From: JAABUE01 sp037440925
Lineage (GTDB): Bacteria > Chloroflexota > Anaerolineae > Anaerolineales > Villigracilaceae
DNA length: 64,000 bases
Assembly: GCA_037440925.1 (NCBI GenBank)
Contig: JBBITF010000001.1
Span: 62,001-126,000 of the forward strand
Direction of reading: 5' to 3'
Numbering within the stretch: position 1 is the stretch's first letter; every line of letters starts with the position of its first letter. A program made the translations under genes and the position numbers. A model generated the notes under the pieces. The model worked only from the letters and a program-made list of their open reading frames with translations. It did no database searches and had not been told where the DNA came from. Shown piece after piece: positions 8,031 through 16,427 of this stretch.

Positions 8031-8059
8031 ATTGTATTATATTGTGGACTGTCTGTCAA
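8031..8059 (-). promoter_or_regulatory. promoter of superoxide dismutase
   Basis: On the minus strand a perfect -35 TTGACA (8059-8054) and -10 TACAAT (8036-8031) are separated by 17 nt. The predicted start is near 8024, giving a leader of about 80 nt. Confidence 0.7.
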
Positions 8060-8065
8060 GAAATG

Positions 8066-8094
8066 CTGGCAGACTTTAACAAATCACTTATACT
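8066..8094 (+). promoter_or_regulatory. promoter of the DMT transporter gene
   Basis: CTGGCA (8066-8071) and TATACT (8089-8094) are spaced 17 nt apart, with a predicted start near 8101. The match to consensus is moderate. The promoter is divergent from and close to the superoxide dismutase promoter. Confidence 0.4.
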
Positions 8095-8124
8095 TGCGCC
8101 AACTTCTCCAAGGAAAATCTCCCT

Positions 8125-9066
8125 ATGACCGAACGACGATTACGCTTCTTTCTCCCCCTCGGCCTGCTGACCGCTATTTTGGCCGTTTCCACCGCTTCGA
8201 TTTTCATCCGCTTCGCGCAGCGCGAGGCCCCCTCGCTGGTCATTGCCGCTTTGCGGTTGTCGTTTGCCAGCCTGATGCTTTCGCCGTTGGCGTTGACGCG
8301 CGGGCGGGCCGAATTGCGCCGCTTGACTCGCCGTGAACTTGCGCTGGGCCTGTTGGCAGGGGTGTTCCTGGCGGTGCATTTTGCTACCTGGATTTCCTCG
8401 CTCGAATACACCAGCATTGCCAGTTCCGTTGTGCTGGTCAGCACCGGGCCGTTGTGGGTGGCGCTGCTTTCCCCGCTGTTCCTGCGTGAACCGTTGACGC
8501 GCCCGGTTTTGTTGGGGATGCTGTTGGCGCTGGCCGGCGGGACGGTTATTGCCCTGAGCGATTCTTGCGCTACCCAGGGCGGATTAATCTGCCCCCCGTT
8601 GTCTGAGTTTGTGCAGGGAGAGGCTTTTTGGGGCAATTTCCTGGCGCTGGCAGGCGCTTGGGCGGTAGCAGGTTACTTGATGATTGGGCGCAGTCTGCGT
8701 GCCAATACTTCGCTGCTGCCGTATGTTTTCCTGGTATACAGCATTGCGGCGGCCGTCTTGTTGAGCATGATGTTTGTCGCCGGGCAGCGCCCAACCGGCT
8801 TTGCTCCCTTGACGTATGTTTGGATTGCTTTGCTGGCGTTCATTCCGCAGTTGATTGGACATTCCACCTACAATTGGGCGCTGCGTTACCTGCCGGCTGC
8901 GCTGGTCTCCATCACCACCCTGGGGGAACCCATCGGCTCGGCCATCCTGGCTTACTTTATCTTGCAAGAAGCCCCCTCCTCTCTAACGCTGCTGGGCGGC
9001 GCGCTCATCCTGGCCGGCATCTACCTGGCCTCTAGCGTGCGAAAAGAATCTGAGCCTGCTGTGTAA
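8125..9066 (+). CDS. EamA/DMT-family transporter
   Basis: The protein has 313 residues with about ten hydrophobic helices arranged as two EamA repeats, the layout of the drug/metabolite transporter superfamily. The first repeat begins ILAVSTASIFIRFAQ and the second is marked by LGEPIGSAILAYF near residue 270. It should be an inner-membrane permease or exporter; the substrate cannot be predicted. AAGGAAAA lies upstream of the ATG start. It is divergent from sodA and convergent with the hemolysin-III-like gene. Confidence 0.88.
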   Translation: MTERRLRFFLPLGLLTAILAVSTASIFIRFAQREAPSLVIAALRLSFASLMLSPLALTRGRAELRRLTRRELALGLLAGVFLAVHFATWISSLEYTSIASSVVLVSTGPLWVALLSPLFLREPLTRPVLLGMLLALAGGTVIALSDSCATQGGLICPPLSEFVQGEAFWGNFLALAGAWAVAGYLMIGRSLRANTSLLPYVFLVYSIAAAVLLSMMFVAGQRPTGFAPLTYVWIALLAFIPQLIGHSTYNWALRYLPAALVSITTLGEPIGSAILAYFILQEAPSSLTLLGGALILAGIYLASSVRKESEPAV

Positions 9067-9075
9067 TGGAGGAAC

Positions 9076-9723
9076 TTACCCTGCCGGCCAGATAACCCCC
9101 ACCACAGCCACAAAATGCAGCAATGCGCCTACCAAGACAAAGATATGCCATACTTCATGGAAGCCAAATTTGCCGGGCGCAAAGTTGAAAATTTTGGTGG
9201 CATACACCACCGCTCCCAGCGTATACACAATACCGCCTGCCAGCAGCCAGGCCAGGGTAAAGGGCGTCAGCGTAGTCGTCATTTCGCCGATGGCAGCCAT
9301 ACACAGCCAGCCCATCAACACGTACACGCCCGCCGACAGCCAACGCGGAGCATGGATGTAGAATACCTTGATAAGAATGCCTATCAGCGCAATGCTCCAG
9401 ATGATGGCCAGCAAGCCCCAGCGGTAGAAACCGCTGAAGGCGTTGACGCAGAAGGGCGTATACGTCCCGGCAATCAACAGGTAAATGGCCGAATGGTCTA
9501 TCTTGCGCAGGATGGTCAAGGTTTTTGGCTTGACTTTGGAGAGATGATATGTCGCGCTGGCCGCAAACAACCCAATCAGGCTGACGCCATAGACAAACAC
9601 CGAAACGATTTTTTCCACACTTTGCCAGCCGATAATCAATAGAGCCGCCAGCCCGCCTGCCGAGGCAATGGCGCCGCCTAAATGGGTCAAGCCGCTGACC
9701 GGCTCACGAAATTTCGAGAACAT
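9076..9723 (-). CDS. hemolysin III / PAQR-family membrane protein
   Basis: The protein has 215 residues with seven predicted transmembrane helices. Family hallmarks are PVSGLTHLGG at the N-terminus, DHSAIYLLIAGTYTPF near residue 85, and FHEVWHIFVLVGALLHF near the C-terminus, whose histidines correspond to the zinc ligands of PAQR proteins. Bacterial members are called hemolysin III but their physiological role is mostly unsettled; links to membrane homeostasis are suspected for the family. The start is ATG 9723, preceded by AAAGGAAAA; the longer frame to 9855 adds residues without family similarity. It is convergent with the DMT gene, with only 9 nt between stops. Confidence 0.88.
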   Translation of the reverse strand: MFSKFREPVSGLTHLGGAIASAGGLAALLIIGWQSVEKIVSVFVYGVSLIGLFAASATYHLSKVKPKTLTILRKIDHSAIYLLIAGTYTPFCVNAFSGFYRWGLLAIIWSIALIGILIKVFYIHAPRWLSAGVYVLMGWLCMAAIGEMTTTLTPFTLAWLLAGGIVYTLGAVVYATKIFNFAPGKFGFHEVWHIFVLVGALLHFVAVVGVIWPAG

Positions 9724-9891
9724 GCGTTTTCCTTTCTTGCAGCGTCTGGCAAATCCAATGGTTGGCCTGGCGCCAGAATCTGCCTCTGCTGTTCTTGCAA
9801 TCATACCAGTAAAATGACCGCTGAACAATATGCAGAACCAGAAGATGCTTTGCAAGTGTCTTTTTGGTCAAATCAGGGTTAAGATTTTTTG

Positions 9892-10626
9892 ATGAATTCT
9901 CTCCCGCCCCATCCCGTTCAAGGGGCTGTCTCGACAGTCTCTCGTCCTAGCGACCCGCGCGACCGTCAGACCTTCTACTTCCACATGACGCCTTTGCGCG
10001 CCGTTGTCACTTACTTGCTTACGCAGTTCTTCCGCTTGTTCATGGAACTGGACGTGCGTGGTCTGGAGCATTTCCCGCCGGACGGAGCCGTCATCTTGGC
10101 GTGTAATCACGTCACCAACTTCGATGTTTTCCCCATGCAAATTGCCTTGCCGCGTCCCATTTTCTTCATGGGCAAGGCTGAGTTGTTTGCATTCCCGCCT
10201 TTTGGCTGGGTTCTGCGCAATTTGGGCGCTTTCCCGGTGTACCGTGGCGAGAAAGATGCCTGGGCTATGTCTCATGCCCGCAAAGTTTTGGAACATGGCG
10301 CTGTGCTGGGAATGTTCCCGGAGGGGACGCGCAGTAAAGGGCGCGGCTTGGGTGTGGCCAAAACCGGCAGCGCGCGCCTATCCATCGAGATGGGCGTACC
10401 GATTGCGCCGATGGTGGTGATTGGTAGCGATGCTTTCTTTGCGCGTTTCCCACGCCGCACTGCGGTGAGCGTGCGGTTACTGCCCTTGTTGCAGCCGCTA
10501 CCCGGCGAGACGCCGCTGGCTCTTACCGACCGCCTGATGTTTTCGATGGCCGCTGCTCTGCCCGCAGACATGCGCGGCGTGTACGCCGAAATTCCTGTGG
10601 GCTTTGGAAATTCGTTGAGCGGGTAG
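9892..10626 (+). CDS. plsC: 1-acyl-sn-glycerol-3-phosphate acyltransferase family protein
   Basis: This 244-residue protein of the PlsC family should transfer an acyl chain onto lysophosphatidic acid at the membrane during phospholipid synthesis. The catalytic HxxxxD motif is present as NHVTNFD, the substrate-binding FPEGTRSKGRG motif follows about 75 residues later, and VPIAPMVVIG forms block IV. A hydrophobic segment precedes the active site. The start is ATG 9892; a TTG codon directly before it extends the frame by one residue. No clear Shine-Dalgarno sequence is visible. A second, more distant acyltransferase is encoded at 40962-41546. Confidence 0.88.
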   Translation: MNSLPPHPVQGAVSTVSRPSDPRDRQTFYFHMTPLRAVVTYLLTQFFRLFMELDVRGLEHFPPDGAVILACNHVTNFDVFPMQIALPRPIFFMGKAELFAFPPFGWVLRNLGAFPVYRGEKDAWAMSHARKVLEHGAVLGMFPEGTRSKGRGLGVAKTGSARLSIEMGVPIAPMVVIGSDAFFARFPRRTAVSVRLLPLLQPLPGETPLALTDRLMFSMAAALPADMRGVYAEIPVGFGNSLSG

Positions 10627-10642
10627 GCATGTTGTCGCAGGG

Positions 10643-12241
10643 TCACAAGCGGGCGACTATCTTTTGCAGCCTCCTTTTTCCCAAGCGGTAAAAGAGATTC
10701 ATCACCCAGCGCTGGTTGGCCAGCCAGCCGGTCAATTCACCCTTCAGGGCTGTCAGGCCGCGTGGAGGCGCCGGCAGGGATACGGCCGGGCTGAAATCTA
10801 CCGCGCGGTCGCCTATTTGAAAGGTATAGCGGCCGGTCTGTTCGATGGCGGGTTGGGCTTCCAGGAAGGCTCGCAAGGCCTGACGTTCGCTTTCATCCAG
10901 CCATGTGGGCAAGTCGGAGGTGGCTTTGAAGTTGCAAACCAGTGCCAGGTCTTGCAAAAATTGTTTGTGTTTTTGGGAAAGATTGTTTTGCGCCGAGCGG
11001 AAATAGGCCACGTCTGGGTCGGTGGCAAGCAGGGGAGACAGCCACAGCCGATGCAGCGTGGTGCGGATGGCGTTTTTGGCTGCTGGTGTGGTGGGGTTAT
11101 ACAACAGGACGGCGTCACGGTAGTTTTCCCATTCTCCGGCCACATCTGGGCCGACGCGCAGCGCGTCACACAACCCTAGACAAGGCAGAACAGGCGCGCC
11201 GCAGGCCAGGAAGTAAGCGTCGCTGCCCATGGCCTCGCGCATGACCCTTAAACCTTGACGCAAAGCGGTTTCGCGCGGTACGTCTTGCCGGCGTATTCCA
11301 GGCAGGGCGCCAGCGTAGAGGAAGTCTAACTTGAGGTAGTCGAAGCCCCAGGCGCGCACTTGTTTCATCAGGTTGGCAAGAAAATCCAAGACGGCTGGAT
11401 GGGTGGTGTCGAGGGCATAGAGCGGTTCGCCCCAGTTGAAGCCGGCTGAAAGCGGTTGCCCCGCCTCGTTTTGCAGTAGCCAGTCGGGGTGCTGGCGGAA
11501 CAAAGCCGAGGAGGGGACAACCAACAGGGGCGCCAACCACAGGCCCGGGGTCCGCCCTGAAGCGCGGATTTTCGCGGCTAACGCTTCCATCCCGGAGGGG
11601 AATTTGTCGTTTGGTCTCCAGTCCCCAATAGAAACCTGCCAGCCGTCGTCCACTTGTAGAACGTCGAAGGGCAAGTCGCTCAGGCCGTCGAAGGCGCGTT
11701 GGAGCCGGGTTTCTTCGATGGCGGTGTAGAGGCTGTACCACGAACACCACACACGCGGGGCCGAACGTCCATCGGCAGCCCCAAAGTGCAATTTCAGGCG
11801 ATGAGCGTAGGCAGAAAAAACCTGTCTTTCTGGCCCGCAAGCGACAAACCATTTGCCTGAGCCGGTTTCATACCAGCCGTGCAACTGTTGGTCGTGCAGG
11901 GCGACATGGGCCTCCAATCCCAACGCCCCGAGCAGCAGGACATCGCCGTTTTCGAGCTCTATCGCCTCCACCCAGGAGCCGTTTGGCGCCGGGTGATAAG
12001 CATAGACGGGGTCAATCTGCATGGGATGTAACAGAGCCGGCTTTTGGGGTGGCAGGCGGAAATCTGGTTCGAGCCAGGCGGTCAAAGACCAAGATTGCCA
12101 GCCATGGCGATAGTACTTGCGCGGCCGCTCTGGCAATCGCAAGAAGACGCTTGCTCCTTGTAAGATGTAGCCTTCAGGCACCGTTTCGACATGGCTGGCA
12201 GTGGCTTCGAGTTGCAAATGGTTGAAGTGTAGCGGTTGCAT
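10643..12241 (-). CDS. alpha-galactosidase, GH36 family
   Basis: The enzyme has 532 residues and no signal peptide, so it should be cytoplasmic and remove alpha-linked galactose from oligosaccharides. An N-terminal beta domain (about 1-160) is followed by a TIM barrel with VWCSWYSLYT, LQVDDGWQ and YLKLDFLY (nucleophile Asp306) and by RVGPDVAGEW (acid/base Asp366), matching GH36/melibiase catalytic segments. It is shorter than classical 700-residue GH36 enzymes. No sugar transporter or regulator is adjacent. It is convergent with plsC. AAAGGCAG before the ATG is a weak ribosome-binding site. Confidence 0.88.
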   Translation of the reverse strand: MQPLHFNHLQLEATASHVETVPEGYILQGASVFLRLPERPRKYYRHGWQSWSLTAWLEPDFRLPPQKPALLHPMQIDPVYAYHPAPNGSWVEAIELENGDVLLLGALGLEAHVALHDQQLHGWYETGSGKWFVACGPERQVFSAYAHRLKLHFGAADGRSAPRVWCSWYSLYTAIEETRLQRAFDGLSDLPFDVLQVDDGWQVSIGDWRPNDKFPSGMEALAAKIRASGRTPGLWLAPLLVVPSSALFRQHPDWLLQNEAGQPLSAGFNWGEPLYALDTTHPAVLDFLANLMKQVRAWGFDYLKLDFLYAGALPGIRRQDVPRETALRQGLRVMREAMGSDAYFLACGAPVLPCLGLCDALRVGPDVAGEWENYRDAVLLYNPTTPAAKNAIRTTLHRLWLSPLLATDPDVAYFRSAQNNLSQKHKQFLQDLALVCNFKATSDLPTWLDESERQALRAFLEAQPAIEQTGRYTFQIGDRAVDFSPAVSLPAPPRGLTALKGELTGWLANQRWVMNLFYRLGKRRLQKIVARL

Positions 12242-12585
12242 CTGAACTGCCTTTCAAGAGGGGTGGGCTTGAACGAATGAATTCTAAAGCAAAAGGCGCT
12301 TTTACGGGGATTTTTTGAGATGACAGAAAGCCTGCGCAAACGCCGTTTTCGCAATACTCTTGCAACCTTCTGGCAATTCTGCTGTAACGTTATTCGGTAG
12401 GCTTCTCTCTATAATGCGCTTATGAAAACTTTCACAGGGATGAGAACGTTCGTATCCTTTTCTCATCATACCTTGCAAAAACAGTATCCCGTATAGAGGG
12501 CTTGTGCAGATGGAGGTGTATCAGAGAAGAAACGCTCCTAAGAATTCCTCATTTCACTCTAGTCTATTTTGGAAGGAGACCTGTT
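12242..12585. other. intergenic region upstream of the cohesin/dockerin cluster
   Basis: No recognised gene is present. It contains a perfect TATAAT at 12410-12415 with a weak -35 region, a 24-codon frame beginning 7 nt after that box (12422-12496), and a strong ribosome-binding site (GGAAGGAG, 12571-12578) for the dockerin gene. The region is AT-richer than the flanking genes. Confidence 0.5.
12422..12496 (+). CDS. possible 24-residue leaderless small ORF
   Basis: An ATG lies exactly 7 nt after the TATAAT at 12410-12415, so a transcript from that box could be leaderless and encode a 24-residue peptide (MKTFTGMRTF...) before the secreted dockerin gene. There is no Shine-Dalgarno sequence, no family resemblance and no codon evidence. 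It may be a leader peptide, or chance reading within the 5' leader of the dockerin transcript. Confidence 0.2.
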   Translation: MKTFTGMRTFVSFSHHTLQKQYPV

Positions 12586-13809
12586 ATGAACTCTAAATCT
12601 GTACTTCGAATGCTCATTTTGTTGGTGGTGGCGTGCAGTTTGCTTGGCGTCAGCCAGCCTGCATTTGCCCAGCCAGCGGCGGATGTCGAAGTGGTCGTCC
12701 GTGATTTGACCTATTGGAACGGTACATTTTCTGGCTCGGTCAATGAGGCGCGTTATGAAAAATGGGCATTCTCATTCACGGAGCAGCATACATTCACCGT
12801 GACCGCCACAACAACTTGGGGGAATCTGGTGCCGCTGGTCACTCTGTTGGATGCAAGCGACACTCCTCTCGTCTCCCAAGTTGGCTCGTTCACCAGCACC
12901 CAACCTGCCGGAGACTATTTTATCCTGGTTCAGCCCCAGTCGGGCAGCGGCAATTACGAACTGACAATTCGTGAATCCGGAACGCCTTCTGACGGGACAT
13001 CTGTGTCTGTGGCTGTCAATCCCTCCAGTGTGACGGTAGGGGAAACCGCCCTGGTAACGGTCAGCCTGAATAATGTTCCTGGCAGCGGCCTGACCAGCGC
13101 CGAATTTACTTGCACCTATGATGCCAGCCTGATAGAAGTCAGCGCTATTACCGATGCAGGATTATTTGGGTCCGATGCGGCTGTCGCCCTTAATGGCCCC
13201 GCAAGTGGGATGTTTATCTTTGCCATTGCGGGCAGTAATGGGCGAAAAGCCACTGCCGACGGTGTAGTCTTTACTTTCAATGCGCGTGGCTTGCAAATTG
13301 GCGAAGTCACGATTACATGCCAGGCGCGAGTCTCGATCGGCGACCAGACCCTCACCGAACTCTCGCCTGCTTCTCAAACGCTCTCAGTCGTTGCTCAGCA
13401 AGGAACGTTGGCAGGCACAGTTCATGCGTATAAACCTGTAACCGTCAGTTTATATGCTGGTTCGACCTTGGTCGCCTCTGTCACTGCCAACCAGGATGGC
13501 GCCTTCAGCCTGCAAGCGCCGGCTGGCGCTTACACGGCCGTTGCTTCTGCTCAAGGATACCTGGATGCGCAAGGCGCGGCCACGTTGACCAGCGGCAGCA
13601 TGACAACCATGCCCACCATTACCTTGCCGGCTGGCGATATTGACGGTAACGATGTCATTGATCAATTCGATGCCATGACGATTGGCATGAACTACAATGG
13701 CTCGACGCCGGCGGCTGCCGATTTGAACAATGACGGCATCATCAACGTTCTTGACCTGGAACTTTTGGCTGCCAACTATCGCTTGTCTGGCGCTCTTGCC
13801 TGGCAATAA
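12586..13809 (+). CDS. secreted cohesin- and dockerin-containing protein
   Basis: The protein has 407 residues. A signal peptide ends near residue 29 (AFAQ). Residues 38-128 resemble a PPC (bacterial pre-peptidase C-terminal) domain, 139-268 a cohesin-like beta-sandwich (VGETALVTVSLNNVP, LTSAEFTCTYD), 275-345 a carboxypeptidase-regulatory-like domain, and 349-400 a type I dockerin with two calcium-binding repeats (DIDGNDVIDQFD and DLNNDGIINVLD). Cohesin and dockerin normally bind each other, so one chain carrying both could self-associate or chain with its neighbours. No catalytic domain is visible. The start is ATG 12586 after GGAAGGAG. It shares the PPC-cohesin-regulatory-dockerin block with the 14575 gene, indicating a duplication. 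Confidence 0.85.
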   Translation: MNSKSVLRMLILLVVACSLLGVSQPAFAQPAADVEVVVRDLTYWNGTFSGSVNEARYEKWAFSFTEQHTFTVTATTTWGNLVPLVTLLDASDTPLVSQVGSFTSTQPAGDYFILVQPQSGSGNYELTIRESGTPSDGTSVSVAVNPSSVTVGETALVTVSLNNVPGSGLTSAEFTCTYDASLIEVSAITDAGLFGSDAAVALNGPASGMFIFAIAGSNGRKATADGVVFTFNARGLQIGEVTITCQARVSIGDQTLTELSPASQTLSVVAQQGTLAGTVHAYKPVTVSLYAGSTLVASVTANQDGAFSLQAPAGAYTAVASAQGYLDAQGAATLTSGSMTTMPTITLPAGDIDGNDVIDQFDAMTIGMNYNGSTPAAADLNNDGIINVLDLELLAANYRLSGALAWQ

Positions 13810-13821
13810 GTGAATAGACTA

Positions 13822-13846
13822 GGGGCGCGCAGACCAAACGCGCCCC
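13822..13846 (+). terminator. GC-rich hairpin after the first dockerin gene
   Basis: An 8-bp perfect stem GGGGCGCG/CGCGCCCC with a 9-nt loop follows the stop codon. The trailing T content is low, so termination may be partial and allow read-through into the anchor gene. Confidence 0.5.
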
Positions 13847-13865
13847 TCCCTTCATGGAGTTCAGA

Positions 13866-14552
13866 ATGAGGCTGCTCACGTCATTCTTCATTGCGATGAT
13901 GCTTGCTGTCACCTTTGTTTCCACGGCTACGGCCCAAACGCCGGAGTCTATCTGGTTATCGGCAAGCGCCACGTCTTACAAAACCAATGAAACGGTTATT
14001 GTCAACGTCAATGCCCTTTCGAGTACACAGATTCAGGGTTTTACATTTCAGATTCGGTACGACCCGGCTTGCTTGCAGCCGATTGGCGCTACCAGTCCGC
14101 TGTCAGGCATGAATGGCCTGGCGCTTCCGCAGACACCCGGCCTGGTGGATGCAACGTTTGCCAGCACCACACCGGTCATGGCTGCCGGCGTGATTGCCGA
14201 AGTGCGCTTCCTCACTTTGGGCGGCTGCCAGACCCATCTTGTTCTGGAAAGCGCAGCGCTCGCTGTTCGTAATGCTGATGGGTTTGCTGCGCCCTTGCCA
14301 AACATTGCTGTTCAGAAGACCGATATTGCTTTGACGGTTGACAAGGAAATCGGCAATTCTCAGGTTGCGCCGCCGGTATCTGGAGGAACGCCTCTTCCGC
14401 TTGGAATTCAGACCGATTCCTCAGGCGGCACAGGACTTCCACTTTGGCTGGTCATTCTACTGGCTATTGCGGCTGGGGTAACAGGTGTAATCATTACTAC
14501 TCTTGTTCTGCGTAAATCGTCCAAAGGTTCTTCCACTTCCGCTCCATTTTGA
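13866..14552 (+). CDS. membrane-anchored cohesin-domain protein
   Basis: The protein has 228 residues. A signal peptide (to about ATAQ) is followed by one cohesin-like domain of about 135 residues (TNETVIVNVNA, GFTFQIRYDPACLQPIG), a Gly/Pro/Ser linker, a C-terminal transmembrane helix (LPLWLVILLAIAAGVTGVII) and a short basic tail. The topology fits an exported protein held in the membrane with its cohesin outside, as cellulosome anchoring scaffoldins display dockerin partners. It sits between two secreted dockerin proteins, so the inferred role is to tether them. Its cohesin differs from those of the neighbours. The start is ATG 13866, since GGAG lies 6 nt upstream. Confidence 0.82.
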   Translation: MRLLTSFFIAMMLAVTFVSTATAQTPESIWLSASATSYKTNETVIVNVNALSSTQIQGFTFQIRYDPACLQPIGATSPLSGMNGLALPQTPGLVDATFASTTPVMAAGVIAEVRFLTLGGCQTHLVLESAALAVRNADGFAAPLPNIAVQKTDIALTVDKEIGNSQVAPPVSGGTPLPLGIQTDSSGGTGLPLWLVILLAIAAGVTGVIITTLVLRKSSKGSSTSAPF

Positions 14553-14574
14553 TTTGAACAGAAAATGGTGATCT

Positions 14575-16359
14575 ATGGCGAGTAAACTCAAATCCTTGTT
14601 CTGTGTGGTTGTCCTGATTTTGTTGTTTGCAGGTCTGTTCCCTGGGCAAGTTCAGGCGCTTGCCTTACCTCCTGAGAACATGTTTCAATTGCCCTGGGAA
14701 CGTGGGTTGGCTTGGATTGCCATGGATACCATTGACAATGGCACCAAGCGCTTGCCCACCAGCCCGCACAACTATGCGATGGGCGGCGCTTTGGATTTTG
14801 CTCCCCATGTGGGGATGAAAATTGGGGAAGATACCTCGAATGCCTGGGTGACGGCTGCTGCCGCAGGGACGGTGTATGAAGTTTCCTATTGTCATGTCAA
14901 AATCAATCACGGCAATGGGTGGACCTCAGAATATTACCATCTTGCCAATGTCCAGGTGCAAGTGGGGAGCGTAGTTGCACAAAATCAGCACCTGGGAATC
15001 ATTGATAACAATGCAAATGGTCAAGTATGCCTGGGAAATATCTGGCCTGGACCGCATGTGCATTTTGCTATCCGCCCAAACCTTGTAGGCGCTACCCTGG
15101 CTGGCTGGAAGGTCAATTACGATGCCAAAAAGAATAGCACAACTTTCGAAAAACATGGCCAGAGCCTGGGTTCATATCAACCTATTCTCAATGATTTCGA
15201 TGCGCAAGTGGTTATGCGCGGCTTGTTGGAATGGAATACTTTCTACACCGGCAACGTAGATGCCTATCGTTATGAACGTTGGTCGGTGCAATTGCCCGAA
15301 CAGCGTACTTTTACCGTGACGGCCGCTCGTGAAAGCGGTGATTTGACCCCTCTGTTGATTTTGCTGGATTCCAGCGGTAGTGAGATGGCGCGCGCTGCTG
15401 GCACTTTGACCAGCACGCAACCGGCCGGCAATTACTTTGTTCAGGTGCAACCTCAGTCGGGGAGCGGCGACTATAACATCATCCTGCGCCAGCAAGGTAC
15501 AGGTGAATTATCTGCCTCGGCAACCATAGAGCCGCCCAGCATTGCTGTTGGTGAAACAGCGCTTGTTTCCGTCTACTTGAACAATGTGCCTGCCAGTGGT
15601 CTGACCAGCGCCGAATTTACCTGCAATGTTGACCCTTCTCTGGTCGAGATTGGCAACATGGCAGCCACAAACCTCTTTGGCAATGACCCAGCCTCTGCGC
15701 TCAACGGGCCTCAAAATGGAACGTTCATCTTTGCCATGGCGGGCAGTCATGGACAGCGCGCTACGACCAGCGGCGTGGCATTTACTTTTACCTTGCAAGG
15801 CTTACAAGCGGGGCAGGCAGTGGTGAATTGCTCTGTGCGCGTCTCGCAAGGCGACCAGCAACTTCTCACCATCCCATTCCTTCCCGCTAGTTTGGTGATT
15901 AGCGGAGGCGTTCCTGTTACGCCTACTGCTACCTCTTCGCCTTCTCAGCCTGTCCTTCAAGGGCGGGTAATTTCCTATAAACCTGTTGCCATCCGTTTGT
16001 ATGCGGCCGATGCTTCTCTGGTAAATTCTGTCGAAACTGACCCTAACGGCAACTTCAGTATGACTGCGCCGGTTGGCAACTACACCATTACGGCTGGCGC
16101 CGAAGGCTATTTGGGCGCGCAAGGCAATATTACGCTGACACAAGGCGCTGTGGTCGCATTGCCGGCCATTACCCTGCCGGCCGGCGATATTGATGGGAAC
16201 AGCGTCATTGACCAGTTCGACGCCATGACGATTGGCATGGGATATAACTCTGCTCTCCCATCTGCCGCCGATTTGAACAACGACGGCGTCATCAACGTCC
16301 TTGACCTGGAATTGCTGGCCGCCAACTATCGCCGCTCGGGTACGCTCGTGTGGCAGTGA
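14575..16359 (+). CDS. secreted M23 peptidase with cohesin and dockerin domains
   Basis: The protein has 594 residues. A signal peptide is followed by an M23 peptidase domain (about 45-195) of the LasA-like pattern: PHNYAMGGALDF supplies His and Asp ligands, and YYHLAN and GPHVHFAI supply the remaining histidines. PPC-like (about 218-310), cohesin-like (about 320-445), Pro/Thr linker, regulatory-like and dockerin (about 541-590, DIDGNSVIDQFD and DLNNDGVINVLD) domains follow. The enzyme should cut peptide crosslinks in peptidoglycan or other proteins outside the cell. It is 22 nt downstream of the anchored cohesin gene, so an operon is likely. A hairpin terminator follows. Confidence 0.87.
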   Translation: MASKLKSLFCVVVLILLFAGLFPGQVQALALPPENMFQLPWERGLAWIAMDTIDNGTKRLPTSPHNYAMGGALDFAPHVGMKIGEDTSNAWVTAAAAGTVYEVSYCHVKINHGNGWTSEYYHLANVQVQVGSVVAQNQHLGIIDNNANGQVCLGNIWPGPHVHFAIRPNLVGATLAGWKVNYDAKKNSTTFEKHGQSLGSYQPILNDFDAQVVMRGLLEWNTFYTGNVDAYRYERWSVQLPEQRTFTVTAARESGDLTPLLILLDSSGSEMARAAGTLTSTQPAGNYFVQVQPQSGSGDYNIILRQQGTGELSASATIEPPSIAVGETALVSVYLNNVPASGLTSAEFTCNVDPSLVEIGNMAATNLFGNDPASALNGPQNGTFIFAMAGSHGQRATTSGVAFTFTLQGLQAGQAVVNCSVRVSQGDQQLLTIPFLPASLVISGGVPVTPTATSSPSQPVLQGRVISYKPVAIRLYAADASLVNSVETDPNGNFSMTAPVGNYTITAGAEGYLGAQGNITLTQGAVVALPAITLPAGDIDGNSVIDQFDAMTIGMGYNSALPSAADLNNDGVINVLDLELLAANYRRSGTLVWQ

Positions 16360-16381
16360 CAGTTTTGCTCAAAAAAGGATC

Positions 16382-16410
16382 AAAACGGCCTCGCTACGCG
16401 AGGCCGTTTT
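16382..16410. terminator. bidirectional terminator between convergent genes
   Basis: A near-perfect hairpin (AAAACGGCCTCGC/GCGAGGCCGTTTT) with a 3-nt loop has A and T runs at its two ends, suited to stopping transcription from both sides. Confidence 0.8.
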
Positions 16411-16427
16411 CGATCAGTGACTCCACT

